Shown here piece by piece: positions 1 through 12,223 of a stretch of 64,000 nucleotides of DNA. The position numbers and the translations under genes were made by a program. How positions within the stretch are numbered: the stretch's first letter is position 1; each line of letters starts with the position of its first letter. The DNA is from Astrocystis sublimbata (taxonomy: Eukaryota; Ascomycota; Sordariomycetes; Xylariales; Xylariaceae), in assembly GCA_022453515.1 (NCBI GenBank), contig JAJNNY010000008.1, positions 930,001 to 994,000 of the forward strand. Direction: 5' to 3'. The notes beneath the pieces were generated by a model that worked only from the letters and a program-made list of their open reading frames with translations, did no database searches and had not been told where the DNA came from.

Positions 1-812
1 ACTGGCAGCTTCATCGGTGGAAGCTGCTCAACTGGCTCGTTTCCATCGTTCCCCATCTTGCTCAACAAGTTGACAGCTGTGCGTCAATGTGGGAATCAAG
101 TCTTGCAAAGTGAGAGTGATGAGTCAAGTGTATCAGGGCCACAAATATGAATATGACAGTGAGTCACTGCCTGTGCTTGAAGGTATTAAGACAGTTCACG
201 ACGAACAAATAATTGATCGCAGATACAAGTGGAAGTTCAAATATAAGACGGCCCCTGTGTAGCACCTGATAGCTAGCTAACTACCCCGCAGGAGGAGTGG
301 TACACTCCGAATGAACGCTATTTGTCAGCATGTGATGGACCATCCTTTCTACCTGATCTGTAGATGTTATGGTTCAACACTTGTGACATGTTTGTTGTCA
401 TGAATTTCTGGGTTTCATGATATATGAATCAACAGCATTAGTTTCACGTATCATAGTAGCAGTGTGTAACAAGGCCAACACGAAATTCACCTTGCTGTAA
501 AATCAATAAGTGAACAGCTTCTTTACGTCTCAGATGGATGAGCTCACTGAGCCTCAATCTTGCATAATCTACAGCTACTGATCAGCACCGAGCGTGAAAA
601 CATGCATCCGTTCAAATCGACGTGGAGCCACGTCGCATCCAGCTGTTGCACTCTTCTTCTGCTTAGTGGAACTCGGGACTCGACTCGAGAGGCACACTCT
701 GCAAGGTAATCATAGTAACCATTTATATAGAGCGTAATCTTATTCGAACTACTACGCTCGACGTTTGCAGGTAATGTTGAGCAGATGGGCCCATGTTGGA
801 TGAGCTATCCTT
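1..812. other. Left-edge region without recognisable gene
   Basis: No open frame with recognisable protein content is seen in this stretch, which lies downstream of the PaaK-like gene (minus strand). It contains scattered AT-rich words and stops in all frames. A gene lying mostly outside the window to the left cannot be excluded. Confidence 0.5.
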
Positions 813-2363
813 TTAAGAACCAACAGGAGAGCATGGCTCCAGCTCACTGTAGCGATCAATGAACTTCATGACTTTGCGCCCCGTGCCGCTTCGCTCAAAA
901 CCATCCATGCTCTCAACGAATTTGAGAGAAAATCTGTGGGCGTTCATATCATAGACATGAAGAAAAGAAGTGATACGATCAGCGATAGCGTGTTGAGTCG
1001 GCATAGCATCCTGCCCTCGCGTGGCACAGAAGACCCGGACTTCTAGCGATGATACCGAGAAAAAGGAAAATGCTATCTTACCGAGGATCACTTGCCATTG
1101 GAGGACGGCAGGTTCCGCGCTCATCAACGACGTAAGGGCTGCAAAGTCGATATACTCTCCGTCCCAGCTGAAACTAAAACGGCGATCACGGCCCGTCAGA
1201 CGGAGGACACGGAGGTAGTGCCGGTCAGTTCCGGATAGCTGATCATGCACTGTATCGGGGAGGTCATGGAGAGATCCGATATCGCCGGTTACGTAGCGCA
1301 CAAGAGGATGCTTCAGGCGCGTAAGAGATGTCTGGACAACGACTCCCCGCTCGCCGTCAGGTAAGGGGTCGCATATGGCATCACGCTCTGTACAATTGGG
1401 CGGGAAGATCTCAACCAGCGAGGTGCGTGTGTCGAATATGAAGTCGACGGAACCTTCAGGGGTACCTGCTTGCGTCAGATCGGCATGACTGGCTGCCCAG
1501 GGCCCAGATTCGGCACTGGCGAACATCGAGCAGATCTTGACTTGGCCAAGGACCCGTGCTATGTATCCCCGCTGTGCTGGAGTGAGTACTTCTGACGTGT
1601 ATATGATCTTGTCCAGTTTAATAAGCTCGCGCTTTTCGAAAGGAAGGCTGGATATGTGGTGCACGATCTCAGTGATCTGGCTGCTGTCGCCCGTCAATAC
1701 GTTGACGTGGTACTTGGTAAGCAACGTGGACACGTCGGCCGCCGACATCCAATTGCCTGCGCTGAGTACAGAGGCTCCGGCATTTTCTAGGACTTCGAGC
1801 ACGAGGTCCAACGACCTAGTAGAAAACATGTCAACACCGACTATCGCGTATAACCTGAGTGGTTCACGGCCTACCTATACAGCTCACCGGCGCTGTGCAC
1901 TGTCAAGACCCACTCGCCCGGGCTGACCACCCCTATTTCTCGCAACAGGCGACCGAAAGTTGCCCTCTGTCTACGATTTTCTACCGCGTCGGTTGCAAAG
2001 AACAAGGGTCTAGATCCTGCACCTCCTGTGCCTCCTCCTCCGGTAATGCTTGCGTAGATGCTGTGACGATAGGTGTTCTTGGGACTGGTATCATCCACGA
2101 GTCTCTCAATGCTGGTATATCTGCCGAGCGTCAGTGTTGTGACATTGAAGAGATCGATAATATCGGAGCTATGAAGCCTACAGATTCTCCTTCCAGAGTA
2201 GCGGAAAGCGCTGAAGTGCTGCGTCTGTCATCGCTTCTGCCGCTCGCTGTATGGCAGCTTGAGCATCACTGTCGACAGGCGGATACTCCTTGTGTTTATT
2301 ATAGAATGGGTGGATTTTTGCAACAGCTAGCACGTCCCTCAGGGTGTATACATGGGGTTTCAT
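813..2363 (-). CDS. PaaK-like AMP-forming acyl/aryl-CoA ligase (adenylate-forming enzyme)
   Basis: Three exons (2363-2182, 2120-1875, 1815-813) give 476 aa. The introns are 61 and 59 nt, both with GTAGGC donors and CAG or TAG acceptors, and they exactly repair what otherwise looks like two frame breaks. The product resembles the phenylacetate-CoA ligase branch of the ANL superfamily, which activates a carboxylate as acyl-AMP. Visible motifs are a Gly-rich phosphate loop (about 87-96, TGGGGTGGAG), a SAESG segment (about 243-247), TGDIG (about 319-323), TGRDRRFSF (about 350-358) and a basic GTGRKVMKF end that probably carries the C-terminal lysine. The length is near that of bacterial PaaK. The acyl substrate cannot be read from sequence, and CoA as acceptor is assumed from the family. 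It is divergent to the ATP-grasp-like gene across about 1 kb, which suggests co-regulation. Confidence 0.85.
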
Positions 2364-3418
2364 GATGAGAGTTGTTAGAAGTGGGATGCAGTGTGATTAA
2401 GTTGACGATATTTCGATTAATTCAATGGAGGGCACCGAAGAAATGGGCCAAAGGGTTCAAAGTCTTTTAGCGTGTTTAAGACTGCCATGTAATAGCTTCA
2501 TGAGAGAAGATTTCATAACACGTCACTGACAAAATATACTTGGGGACGATACTGGGTTTCCGATATGAATCAGGTTCTCAATTCTGAACACGAGGCCAAT
2601 ATTAAGCAGTCCACATCGAACCGCAAGGTGGCAAGCTATCTTCGTGTATAACGGCTTGTCCCACCACCATGTTTTACCAAACCAATGCCAACCAACCATC
2701 GTGAAGGTATCGCGTGACAATCAGTTTCCCTTTCAAGACATAGTGTCCACATGCAATGAAGGAGGGCTCCTCATAGCCAGAACACCATCCACTATTGATA
2801 CAAACAAGCACCGATAAGTCATCAATCTTAGGTAAGAACCTAGTGCGTAATTGTAGCTGCCTGAGATGAAGTTGAGCTATCACATCGGAAGTATGAGGGT
2901 CTGAAAGGGTATTAACTGTAGAGTTGGTTGTCGATAGCAATGAGCAGTGGTACGCAGTAGTGAACCGTTGAGCAATGTGTACAAATACGTATCTGTACTA
3001 CACATTACGTTTTTTCCTGGAGGTAACAGCCGATGTTTATATACGCTCGGCTGAAACATCATGTCCGCAGAAATACCCGTTTGGGCTGTCTGAGACTCAA
3101 GTCACTGTAATCTGGCGACCTCTGAAAAGCACCAATCCCCCACCACTAGTGATCGATCGTCGAATGGGTCAGGGAAACATGGTTTGTGGCAATGAAGAGA
3201 AATTGAAAGAAAGAGATTCCATGAAATGAATCTGAAACGAGAAACATGGGGCGGTCAAAACAGCACTCTGAAGGGAAATACTGTATCCAGCTACCTAACA
3301 GTGCTTGATCTACGTATGATGTATAAAATCATAAACACCATTTCACCAGTTCCTCAGCTGTCCAGCTCCATGAAATCGTCAAATTATCCAACTGTTGTTA
3401 TTGAAGAAGAAGAAGAAC
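2364..3418. promoter_or_regulatory. Shared divergent upstream region of the ligase pair
   Basis: This 1.05-kb intergenic stretch separates the start codons of two divergent genes, the PaaK-like ligase and the ATP-grasp-like protein. The small open frames in it show no family resemblance or splice-linked continuation. It is inferred to hold both promoters. No specific operator motif could be assigned. Confidence 0.5.
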
Positions 3419-5177
3419 ATGGCACCGCAAAGGTTACATCAGATTCAGGTCAGCTATGGCCCACTAGCTTCCGAAATGACCACAAGCGGCGGCTTGAAGC
3501 AGGATGAAAACCACACCGAGGAACACGAACGATTCCAAGCTGCTCTAGTATCAAAATGCCCCTCTCACTTATGGCCGAAAGGCTCCTACCGCTCGGCGTG
3601 TCCTCGCCCAATCCTCGTTTCCCCATCCCACAGAAGGCAGATAGCAGAGTTATCTGACGCGTTAACTGCTGCTGTGAATAACATTGTTGAGAGATGGTGG
3701 ACGGACCAAGGAGCGCGTTTTTATGACCGAATGCCTTTGAAGCGGGACGAGGGGGATCTTTTGAAGGTAAGTGAGGCCTTTCTCTCTTCCGCCGCTGTGA
3801 AGCTACCTCCCTGCCTGCCTCCCTTCTTCACGGCACCCTCAATGAGACTTCGTTAATGTGCATCACGATCGACCAGTGGCTCGAGACCCAAGTCGAGAAC
3901 GGAAAACTGAGAGATTTCCGCCCATGTTCAGGATCCTGGAGACCAGATTTCCTCATCGAGGATCGCGCCGAGCCGGACGCGATCGTGGAAACGTTCCGCA
4001 TCACGGAGATCAACGCCCGCTTTCCGTTCAACGGCGCCATTCATCTGACCTGCGGCCAAGAAGCTCTTGATGATATGGACTTGGGAGGTCTTCAGCTGGC
4101 CAGTACAACGTCCCCCAAGCAGGTGAGTTAAACAGTGCCTACTTATTTCTCTATCCGAACCTCCTATGTTCCTACACGATCTGATCAATAGCGGTAGATA
4201 TTCGAAGGTCTCGAGTCTCTGTTCGATCCGCGACTACCGTTGCACCTCCTTATCGGGGAGGAAGCAGGGATAGATATACACATGTTCATCGACGCCGCTC
4301 GGAAGCGCTTCGGCGTCACTTCGCGATTAATCAACCCTTTAGATCTCCGACTCGAGCCCGCTAACAGGGGAGACAAAACAGATCGGCTCTGCTGCCTCGT
4401 TCGGCGAGATGCACCGATATCCCCTCATCCAGAAATCATCTTTAACAACGATTACGGGGAGGAATTAGAAGAAATCCGCCAGGTCGGTCTGGAGCTCCAT
4501 CTGCATGAGCTCTTTGCGCTGCCTAGAGATATGCTCCGACGACTCGCTCTCTGCTGCTTCAACGACCTCCGGACGATATTGCTAGTCCACGATAAACGCA
4601 TGCTTGGCATCGTGAAGCAGGAGTTGCCGCATCTCGTCCAAGAAAAAGTGTTGACGCCAGACCAGGCGCGCATACTATATGAAGGCATTATTGACACGTT
4701 CATCCCTGATTCGCCGGAACTGACTTCGTTCCTGAAGAGATCGGAAGCATGTCCGAGTCTGAAGGACGAATATATTCTCAAGCCGAGTATGTATTGTATG
4801 CCCGTACAGTGCTTTCTAAAGCCTGTTACTGATTCCGACGCATCATAGTTCGAAGCGGGAAAGGGGCAGGGATTCTATTTGGAGAGGACATGACTCATCA
4901 TGAATGGAGCTTCATACTGGAAACATTAGAATATCCAACACCATTCACGGGATGGACATACGTCGTGCAACGAAAAGTCAAGCAGTGCCGGTACGAGATG
5001 GTATTGCAGGCATCAGGGAGTAAGCTACATTACCCTCTCGTCGGGACTTGGCACATCATGAACGGGAAATTCTGCGGGCTAGGAATATGGCGGTCAAGTG
5101 ATAGTCGCATCTGCGCCATAAGTTCTGGAAGCTTGATCCTCTGGTCTGTCAGCGAAGCCTCTAAGTCGCTGTTCTGA
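3419..5177 (+). CDS. ATP-grasp-like ligase, probably circularly permuted
   Basis: Four exons (3419-3766, 3877-4122, 4198-4786, 4849-5177) encode 503 aa. The introns are 110, 75 and 62 nt, with donors GTAAGT, GTGAGT and GTATGT. The ATG at 3419 starts MAPQRL; the open frame upstream of it has no ATG. Visible motifs are RPCSGSWRPDF (about 131-141), EINAR (about 160-164, a typical metal-binding Asn/Glu pattern of ATP-grasp enzymes), VHDKRML, and YILKPIRSGKGAG (about 390-402), which resembles the ATP-grasp lysine plus glycine-rich loop, followed by YVVQRKV. Finding EINAR before the glycine loop is the order expected of circularly permuted or glutathionylspermidine-synthetase-like members. Such enzymes join a carboxylate to an amine through an acyl phosphate. 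The substrate is unknown. Placement beside an adenylating enzyme suggests shared amide or thioester chemistry, which is inference. Confidence 0.68.
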
Positions 5178-5522
5178 GACCACTTATTGGGTGTGCTTGA
5201 AAGGTAGGAATCAGATAGGTAATCGTAGTGTTGCAACAAGAAAATTACCACGTCTCGAATACACAAGTTCAGAGGTTAAAATTCATCCGTCTTGCTACTA
5301 TTCATTTATAACTGATCTAGATCTTAATGTGAACATAAATGAGCAACGCTATATCTAATGAGTAATGGTGATGATAGAGTATGTTGCTGCCAATGCTTGT
5401 AAAAAGTCCAAATTCATGCTCCGCACCGGGTAGCATCCCGCCAGAAACGCCAAGAATGAGAAAGTTGCGCCACCTGGTATGTTTTGATATGTTTTTTGGT
5501 CAGCTGCGCTTCTGCAGCATAC
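5178..5522. other. Convergent intergenic spacer
   Basis: This 345-bp gap lies between the 3' ends of the ATP-grasp-like gene (plus) and the phosphopantothenate-cysteine ligase gene (minus). It presumably holds both 3' untranslated regions. No other element was seen. Confidence 0.5.
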
Positions 5523-6929
5523 TCATGAGTTTTTCGCCGTAACCGACGAAACATGCTTGTCATGCAGCGCCTCCACCGCGGGGATAATAAGACTCTCAAT
5601 TTCCATCTCTGGTTCGCCCTCGGGAAGGCTGGCTGGGTCCATTGGCTCGTTGCCCATGTTTTCTGCCGAAAGCTTGCTGCTCCCTTCCCGCTCTGCGACG
5701 CCAATCAGATCCTCAACCCCACTTCCGCTGAGCGTCTTCTTACGGCGAGCAATGGGAACGCGGATCCATTGATCTTGGCGGCCGGGACTGACAAACACGA
5801 CTTCCCATTTACGAGTAGTGAGCAGGTTACCGATAACCAGATGGTGTTGATATCGGTCAAGTGAGTACTTCGCCTTGTGGACGAGAATCGAGGGGTCCGT
5901 CTCGAGCTTAAAGGACACGATCATCCCCTCAGGCGCCCAGCCATCGACGAGGTTCTTCAGGAACTTGGGAACCGGGTCCAAGTCGACGATGAGCCTCTTA
6001 CTGCGCGGGACAGCTGGCGACGAGTCGAAGTTATCAAACGCCTCGTCTTCGTCGTTCTCCTTTTGCTGCTCTCGCTTCTCTGTCGTAATGGTCGTTGGTC
6101 CTTGCTCTTGCTTCTTGGGCTGGAACTGGTCCGTTGCGTTTGTGCTCTGGATCTTGTGCTCGGCCATGCGCTCTGGAGGGACGAAGAAGTCGCTCACGGC
6201 AGCTGCGAGGTACAGCAGACCATTGGGGCCCAGTGGGCGCATGAGTTGCGCCACGGCTCGTAGCTCATGTAAGTAGTCTGTAATGGTGACGAAAGGTAGC
6301 ATGAGCAGTAGATTCTGCCGCTTGGCATTATTGTACTTGCGGAAGACCCGCAACATTTTCTGTTGATGGGCAGGGTTGGCCACAACGCTACCGTCGTCAT
6401 TCTCATGTAAAAAGTCGAGGAAGCAGTCGGTGGAATGACTGTAATGCCGACTGTAAGGCAGCAGACTGAATTGGCGGTGCAAGAAAATGACGGCGTAACC
6501 GGCCTCGAGGAAATATTCAGCCGATGTAGCACCACGCGTACCTGCGCTGAAATTGTCTATAAAGCGCACAGTCTGCTTCTCCAACGGAACAGTTGTGCCA
6601 CCGGATGTTATGAGCACCACACGTCGGTTTGCAGCGGCATGCTGGTTGATGAACTCCTCTGCGGCGGCAGCATGCTGTGGTAGGGCCTTAGGAGGCGGGT
6701 TGGAGCCGAAGTACGCATCCTCGACCTGATAGGACGAGGCTGTCGAATGGGTTAAGTCGCTGGCCATGCTGTCTCGTGATGACGACGACGAGACTGACGG
6801 CGATCGTGAAGCTGGTCGATTCTCTGCAATGTTGAAAGAAAGACTGAGTGCTGCAGACGACTTTTCAGGTGCCGTGCTACGCGACTGGCGTAATGATTCG
6901 AACTGTGAGGCCATTGTGTCAGGGGTCAC
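5523..6929 (-). CDS. Phosphopantothenate-cysteine ligase (CAB2/PPCS type)
   Basis: A single-exon frame of 468 aa matches eukaryotic PPCS, the second step of coenzyme A synthesis from pantothenate, which joins cysteine to 4'-phosphopantothenate using a nucleotide triphosphate. Family signatures are LITSGGTTVPLE (about 106-117), VRFIDNFSAGTRG (about 121-133), LYLAAAVSDFFVP (middle) and FKLETDP with NLLTTRK in the C-terminal third. It is longer than the roughly 311-aa human and 365-aa yeast enzymes because of a Ser-rich N-terminal extension (about 1-70) and a charged low-complexity insert (about 270-305). The start could be Met1 or Met6; the context of Met6 is also good. Cytosolic location is expected from the family. 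CoA supply is a housekeeping role and does not by itself tie this gene to the adjacent CoA-ligase-like gene. Confidence 0.93.
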   Translation of the reverse strand: MTPDTMASQFESLRQSRSTAPEKSSAALSLSFNIAENRPASRSPSVSSSSSRDSMASDLTHSTASSYQVEDAYFGSNPPPKALPQHAAAAEEFINQHAAANRRVVLITSGGTTVPLEKQTVRFIDNFSAGTRGATSAEYFLEAGYAVIFLHRQFSLLPYSRHYSHSTDCFLDFLHENDDGSVVANPAHQQKMLRVFRKYNNAKRQNLLLMLPFVTITDYLHELRAVAQLMRPLGPNGLLYLAAAVSDFFVPPERMAEHKIQSTNATDQFQPKKQEQGPTTITTEKREQQKENDEDEAFDNFDSSPAVPRSKRLIVDLDPVPKFLKNLVDGWAPEGMIVSFKLETDPSILVHKAKYSLDRYQHHLVIGNLLTTRKWEVVFVSPGRQDQWIRVPIARRKKTLSGSGVEDLIGVAEREGSSKLSAENMGNEPMDPASLPEGEPEMEIESLIIPAVEALHDKHVSSVTAKNS

Positions 6930-8627
6930 TGGCGAGGTCGAGGTGTAGGAAATTATGACGCTATGGCTTTGGGAAGTATGCTACAAGGCCGACGAGGGGG
7001 AGTATCACAAGAAAGTGAAGAATGAAAGGTAAGACGGAAAGTTAACATTCAGGGAACAGTCCGGGTAGTAGAGCTCGAGCTTATTGTACCCAACATATTC
7101 ATCAAGTGATAGGCTGATAAGCTGGCGAGGGTGAGACGGAGCTGGTGAGAGTAAGGGCAAGGCCAATAGATGATAAGATGAGACGTAGGCATACAGGCGC
7201 ACAAGGATCTCGGGTCGGGCTAAGACTTGTAAGGCTTCCGGCCGCCAGAGGCATTGTGCCTCGGTCCCCGGACTTCCAGTTTCGGCGGTCTTGTAGAGCG
7301 GGGAGACGGTACGAGTCTTGCCCCTCGACTCCTGAATGGACTCGCCAGGCATGAAGAGGCATGGGGCCAAGCTGAGCAGAGGTGGGACCAAGCCGGCACT
7401 GTCATGCCAGCAATCGATCCTCACTCCCGCGTCTTCGATTAAGAGACTAGAGGAACATGTGTGACTTACTGTATGTGGCTGTTGGCTGGAGCAGGTCAAT
7501 CCCGAGTCGGTTGGACGGCAGGCGAGATACGTCGCCCAAGGCACAGGTGGCACATATACTGGGAAGACAAGTTCGGGTACTCGTACATCTATTCTCGGCG
7601 CGCGCTACGTACAAGTAAGAAATAGCGTTCCCAAGCCAAGCGTCGTTGTCAACTTGTTGGTGAGGAGTTCTGGCGCCGGTCATTTTGGGGTGGAGGGATC
7701 AGAATAGTAATTGGGGGATTGGGTAGGGCAGTTCAAGAGCCCCGGACTTGCCCCGGCGTGCTGAAGACCCTACCTACATTAGGTACTACCTCTTAGTACT
7801 TACCTAATCTAGGCAATTTCCTTGGTACTAGGTACTTAGTAGCTCTATGTCGCAGAGCTTTTCGTTGCGTGCCTTCCTGCGGCTTTTAGAGCCCCTACGT
7901 TAGCTGCTGACACCGGGCTGTTTAAAAAGACCCGTTCGGTCATACCTCTCCATTCGCCTACTGCAGGGTGAGATGCAGGGTACAAATCCAGGCCCCAGCG
8001 CAAAAACGGTAATTCCCTGTGACGTATGCGCATCAACCAAGTGAGACCTGGCGAGCTGGTACCTACTTTCCAATGTGTACCTGGCCCGACCTGGTCGGAG
8101 TTGAGGTTGTGCAGGCATCGGGTGAGCGGACACAGATATGCCGACCTTCCAAGGCTTCCAATCATCAAACGCCTTCTCCCGTCTGCGTTTTGTCTTGGTC
8201 TTACATCGATTATTGATGCTCGTCGACTTTCCACCTTTTAGGCGACGGCGCTTTGATCATTTCGGCGCTACTATTAATAGTACGGGCGGGGCCTACCATG
8301 ATTACTGTACCGTGCCTTAATAACGGTATTTTGACAATTGCCTGCATACCTAACGCTACCCCGAAAAGTTCTATCCACTGTGACAACTGTTGTAATAAGG
8401 AAAGCCGCCTTTTCTTTTCTTTTTTGTCAGACAGTGCCTGCTACCTGACCATGTGCCGCATATAGCACCTTGTATATCTACCCAAAATCTAATATCCAAG
8501 ACTCATCGGTTTCTATGTCACCTCCCAACTCCTGGTGCCTCTGCCTGCCATTAATTCTATGTCTATGCAGAAGCCATACCAAGATGAAAAGTACAATCAG
8601 TCTTTCTGTCCATGTGCCATCCCTCAG
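6930..8627. other. Intergenic region upstream of CAB2-type gene
   Basis: The stretch lies between two minus-strand genes, so it should hold the promoter of the PPCS gene (right of 6929) and the 3' region of the MFS gene. A 182-codon minus frame at 7005-7553 has no recognisable family and looks like leader sequence. Around 7760-7850 there is a cluster of TACCTA/TAGGTA words, a type of short motif that recurs in intergenic DNA throughout this window (also near 12.4, 13.06 and 40.8 kb). Confidence 0.5.
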
Positions 8628-10326
8628 CTAAAATATAGTGAACGGATTCCACCCGATACTCGCAACCTTGGCCGCATATATAGCTATGAGGGACAGAACC
8701 TGTGTTAGGCCCGTGAACACGATCAAAGGCCAGTACTCGCCACCGGACGCCGAGACGATGCTACCAGCGATGGGAATGCCGATAAGACACGCGACCGACA
8801 CAATTGTGTAGCAGGTGGCGTAGTACCTGCCGTACTGCTGGATATCGCACAGTCTGCTGACACAGACGGGCGTGATGGAAATGTTGTTCCCAGTCGAGAA
8901 GCCGAACAGGATGGCGAAGATGGTGATGCCCGGTATCGTCTTCCCGAACGGGAGCCACACGACGTAGCACGCGAAAATGGTGATGCCGATCGAGATCATG
9001 TTCGAATTGAAGGGCCCGATTCTATCAGCCCACCAGCCTGGCAGAGCTCGACCGATCACTAGAGTTTGGAGTCAGTTACAGCTGCCGAGCGCAACGTACA
9101 GATGGGATTATCACGCACCAGACGCTCCGTTTAAAATCGGTAATAGTTGGAATGCGTAGGCCTCATCAAAACCATTCGCGAGCGCATAGCTTGAGATGTA
9201 CTGCAACACTCGGAGTCAGCGATCGCCGTTGGAAGCATGTTCTTGAAGAGCCTGATTCTCAGGCTCTTCAAAAGGAAAGGCGACACGACATTGTGACCTC
9301 AAGTTGCCAAAACCGACAAGAGACATGTTGTCGAGGGTTTACGCACCGTCAACGGGATGAATAATCCAAACTCAAGTAGGAAGATGCCAATTGTCAAAAG
9401 CAGGAACGGCTTCTCGCCAAGGATGCGGAAATCCGGATGAGCGCTGACATTCTTGGGTGCCTGGAGTCGCTTCTTCAAGAGAAGATTAGCAACAACGAGC
9501 AAGCCCAAACACAGGAAGCCGAGGATCCTGATAGACCAGCCCCAGCCCAGGCGGACGAACAGGATCTGAAGCATCAATGGGAAGATGACACCACCGACAC
9601 CACCGCCGGTGCTGGCGATGCCGGAAGCAAAACCGCGGCGGGCGCGGAAGAAGTGGCCCACGGCAGCGATACTAGGTGTGAACAGGAGCGATGTTCCTAT
9701 CCCACCCAACACCCCGAAAGCAAGTATGAAGTGCCAGTACGCTATACGCATGCATGTAAGCAAGGTGCCAAGTGAATTCCGAACAATCAAAAGCAAAGAA
9801 ACAGCGTACCGGTACAGATACTGGTGATCATGATGCTGGCCACGACGGCAATGCTACCTGGGCCGATGAGCCATCGAGGTCCATACTTGTCAAAGAGCGG
9901 CCCGATGTAGATGCCGCAGAAGAAGCAGAGAGCGGTATACAGACTGAAAATCCAACCGACGGTGCCTTCGTTGTAGTCGGACAGCTGATGCGTCAGCAGG
10001 TACGTCTGGAAGGTGCCGAGAGTGTTCAGCAGTCCTAACGCGGCGACAAGGCCGCACCATGAGCCGAACACTACGAGCCATGCTTCCCGGCCGCCCTCGG
10101 GGTACGCCTCATCGCCTAAAAGGGTGACCGCACGACCGGATTCTTCGTCACCTGTTGCGTTGCCCGACGACAGTGGAGCGTCGTTTTGGATGACAAACAT
10201 CTGTGGGTTGGGGTTTGCGTTGAAGGTGACATCGTGTCTTTCAGGAGAGTAGGCCTCTTGGTCGGAATCGGGCGCGCTCGGAAGATCGTTTATCACTGAT
10301 TGTTTAGGCCTCTCGTGCTCTGCCAT
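8628..10326 (-). CDS. MFS transporter, monocarboxylate (MCT/MCH) type
   Basis: Four exons (10326-9810, 9741-9347, 9200-9119, 9058-8628) give 474 aa. Introns are 68, 146 and 60 nt. The protein has a hydrophilic N-terminus of about 85 residues followed by about twelve hydrophobic segments. MCT-like signatures include LNTLGTFQTYL, FDKYGPRWLIGPG, FGVLGGIGTSLLFTP, GFASGIASTGGGVGG, QLLPILNGASVIGRALPG and FGFSTGNNISITPVC. Fungal relatives include MCH-type plasma-membrane permeases such as the yeast riboflavin carrier Mch5; the substrate here is unknown. The second intron is twice the size of the others and contains a perfect 13-bp hairpin. The minus-strand order MFS, PPCS does not by itself indicate shared function. 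Confidence 0.9.
9243..9271. repeat. Perfect 13-bp inverted repeat inside an MFS-gene intron
   Basis: TTGAAGAGCCTGA and its exact reverse complement are separated by only three bases (9256-9258). The hairpin lies wholly within the 146-nt second intron of the MFS gene and could fold in the pre-mRNA, bringing the splice sites closer together. Confidence 0.8.
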
Positions 10327-11262
10327 CTTGATTTTGCAGCTGATGAAGCAGAGAATTATTTTGCTTCAAGAGCCAAGACCAACGCATACACTCTTTGTCC
10401 TCGTCGTGTTCCCCGATCACACCTCGGTCAAGACCAAGTAGCAGAGGGTTCGATCAATAAAAATCCCAATCCGTAGCGCAAGCTTCAGGCCAATGGATTC
10501 GATTTTGTGACAACGATTCCAACTCTAGCTAATGCACGAAGAAACGCTATTTCCCTGTCGGATGAGAAGTTCTGGGGACTGATCAATTTAGTCATAGATC
10601 TGACCCGTAGTCGGCACAAACCGCTTGGGGGGGCGAGGGGCGCTATCCAATGTCCCCACGTCCGGTCTTTGACGACCCCGCCACAGTCCACATAGGGAAA
10701 GTTGACAGCGGCAGGGCGTAAATTTTATAAATACTATTACGTTAGAATAGCACCTGCATGTTGCACTCGTGCCGATGGCAAAGCGACACGGGTTGATGGG
10801 AACCAATCAATTCAGCCACAAAATTCGTCCACACAGCTCGGCGGGTGAGGGCCGGGGCGATATGAGACTCGTTATCATAGATTTGTATACGGAGCTCGCC
10901 GGGGATTGTTGGATACAATCGGACATGGAGCGGGAGTTATGGAGACGTCTTGAATCGGCTTAGATCGCCTTGCATGGACAGGAACCAGTCGAAAGATCAA
11001 TACGATCCGTTCTGTACTGATCTGCGCAGAGTCAAAAATCAGTACTCATTCCCGACCTCTGTTGAAAATGCCTTCGCATAGGTCATTGCTATAGGTAGTA
11101 GCAGACACAGTGAGCTTCTCGCATTCCGAGATGTCGATTGCTCGACAGGTGGTTCCTACTCACCGTGGAGGTCTTTGCGTTTGCGTTTGCGTATGCGTAG
11201 GTGTGGTGATGCATCGCAAGACGAACGGGTGATATCAAAACATGAAGTTCCAGCCTACCATA
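10327..11262. other. Intergenic region upstream of MFS gene
   Basis: No recognisable gene is present. It should contain the MFS promoter (to the left, minus strand) and the 3' region of the Wbp11-domain gene. A G-rich run occurs at about 10626-10640 and a short TTTGCG repeat at about 11174-11200. Confidence 0.5.
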
Positions 11263-12223
11263 CTACCTATTGATGTCTTCATCTTCTACCTCCTCCAATG
11301 TGACTTGATGGGGCTGAGCCGTGGATGGTGTTCCGGCTTCCGGTTCGGACGCTACTTTCAGATATCCTTCCCTCTCCAAACGGTCCGCCTCTTCAGGCTC
11401 CATCAAGCCGCCTTGGCCCTTGCTCTTGTCCAGCTTCATGCGGACGGCACTGGGCATGAACGCGACGGCCTCCTTTCGCAAGTTACGCAAAGCAGGCTTG
11501 GCCTCGTACACCGTCTTTGGCACGACCGGTGGAGCCGGCGTTGATGTACTTTCTGCAGGTCCGTCTTGCCGCTGTGGCGGTCGGCCGTTTCGACTGCCCA
11601 GTGGTGTGTTATTCGCATTGCCCATCGGGGTGTCGTTCGCATGCGCATTCGCGTTCCGGGCAGCTCTGCGTTTCGCGTACCACTCGTCGAGGATGTGCTT
11701 CGGGATGGGGGGCGGTGTGTCGCGGGGCATGGGTATGGCCTTCACGTCATCGGGGACGTCGTCGTCGGCACTCGAAGCATCGTCGCGGTCTCTCCTCCGC
11801 TTGCCCAGGACGCCAGGACCATGGTCATCAGATCTGGGGCTGCTGCGGGCGAAGGTCGGGGCATTGTCGCCTAGTGCCTCCCTGGCCTTCTGGACAGCTT
11901 TGAGGTCACGCTCCAGCCCGTCAAGTACAGCTTGCTCGTGCGAGGTAAGCTTCCCACCGCTCTCGGTGATCTGCTTCAGGTCGTCAATCTGCTTCTGGAG
12001 TCGGTCCGGGTTTCGCTTCGCGAGCTTCTCGTTGCGGCGATTGGTGGCCTCATTCTTGCCTGCGTATAACTGTCAGTATGTTATGAGACTATTGGTTTCA
12101 ATGTCTACATGGTGGTCGAGGGCGGTTTGAGGGAATGATTGCAGGTGTACCTTTTTTGATTGCTTTGGCCTTGTCGGCTTTGCGCTGGGCCTGGACGGGG
12201 TTGAAATTGCGCTCCTTGGCCAT
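11263..12223 (-). CDS. Wbp11-domain protein (pre-mRNA splicing, WBP11-like)
   Basis: Two exons (12223-12151, 12059-11263) encode 289 aa, with a 91-nt intron after the 24th codon. The N-terminus MAKERNFNPVQAQRKADKAK followed by KNEATNRRNEKLAKRNPDRL is the diagnostic basic Wbp11 domain. A coiled-coil-like segment (about 45-80), a KRRRDRDD nuclear-localisation-like cluster and PRDTPPPIPKHILDEWYAKRR, a proline motif of the kind that binds WW domains, follow. The C-terminus is acidic. Human WBP11 is a nuclear splicing factor of about 640 aa; this fungal form keeps the N-terminal half and lacks the long proline-rich tail. A nuclear spliceosome-linked role is inferred from the family. The gene is divergent to the DBF2-type kinase. 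Confidence 0.87.
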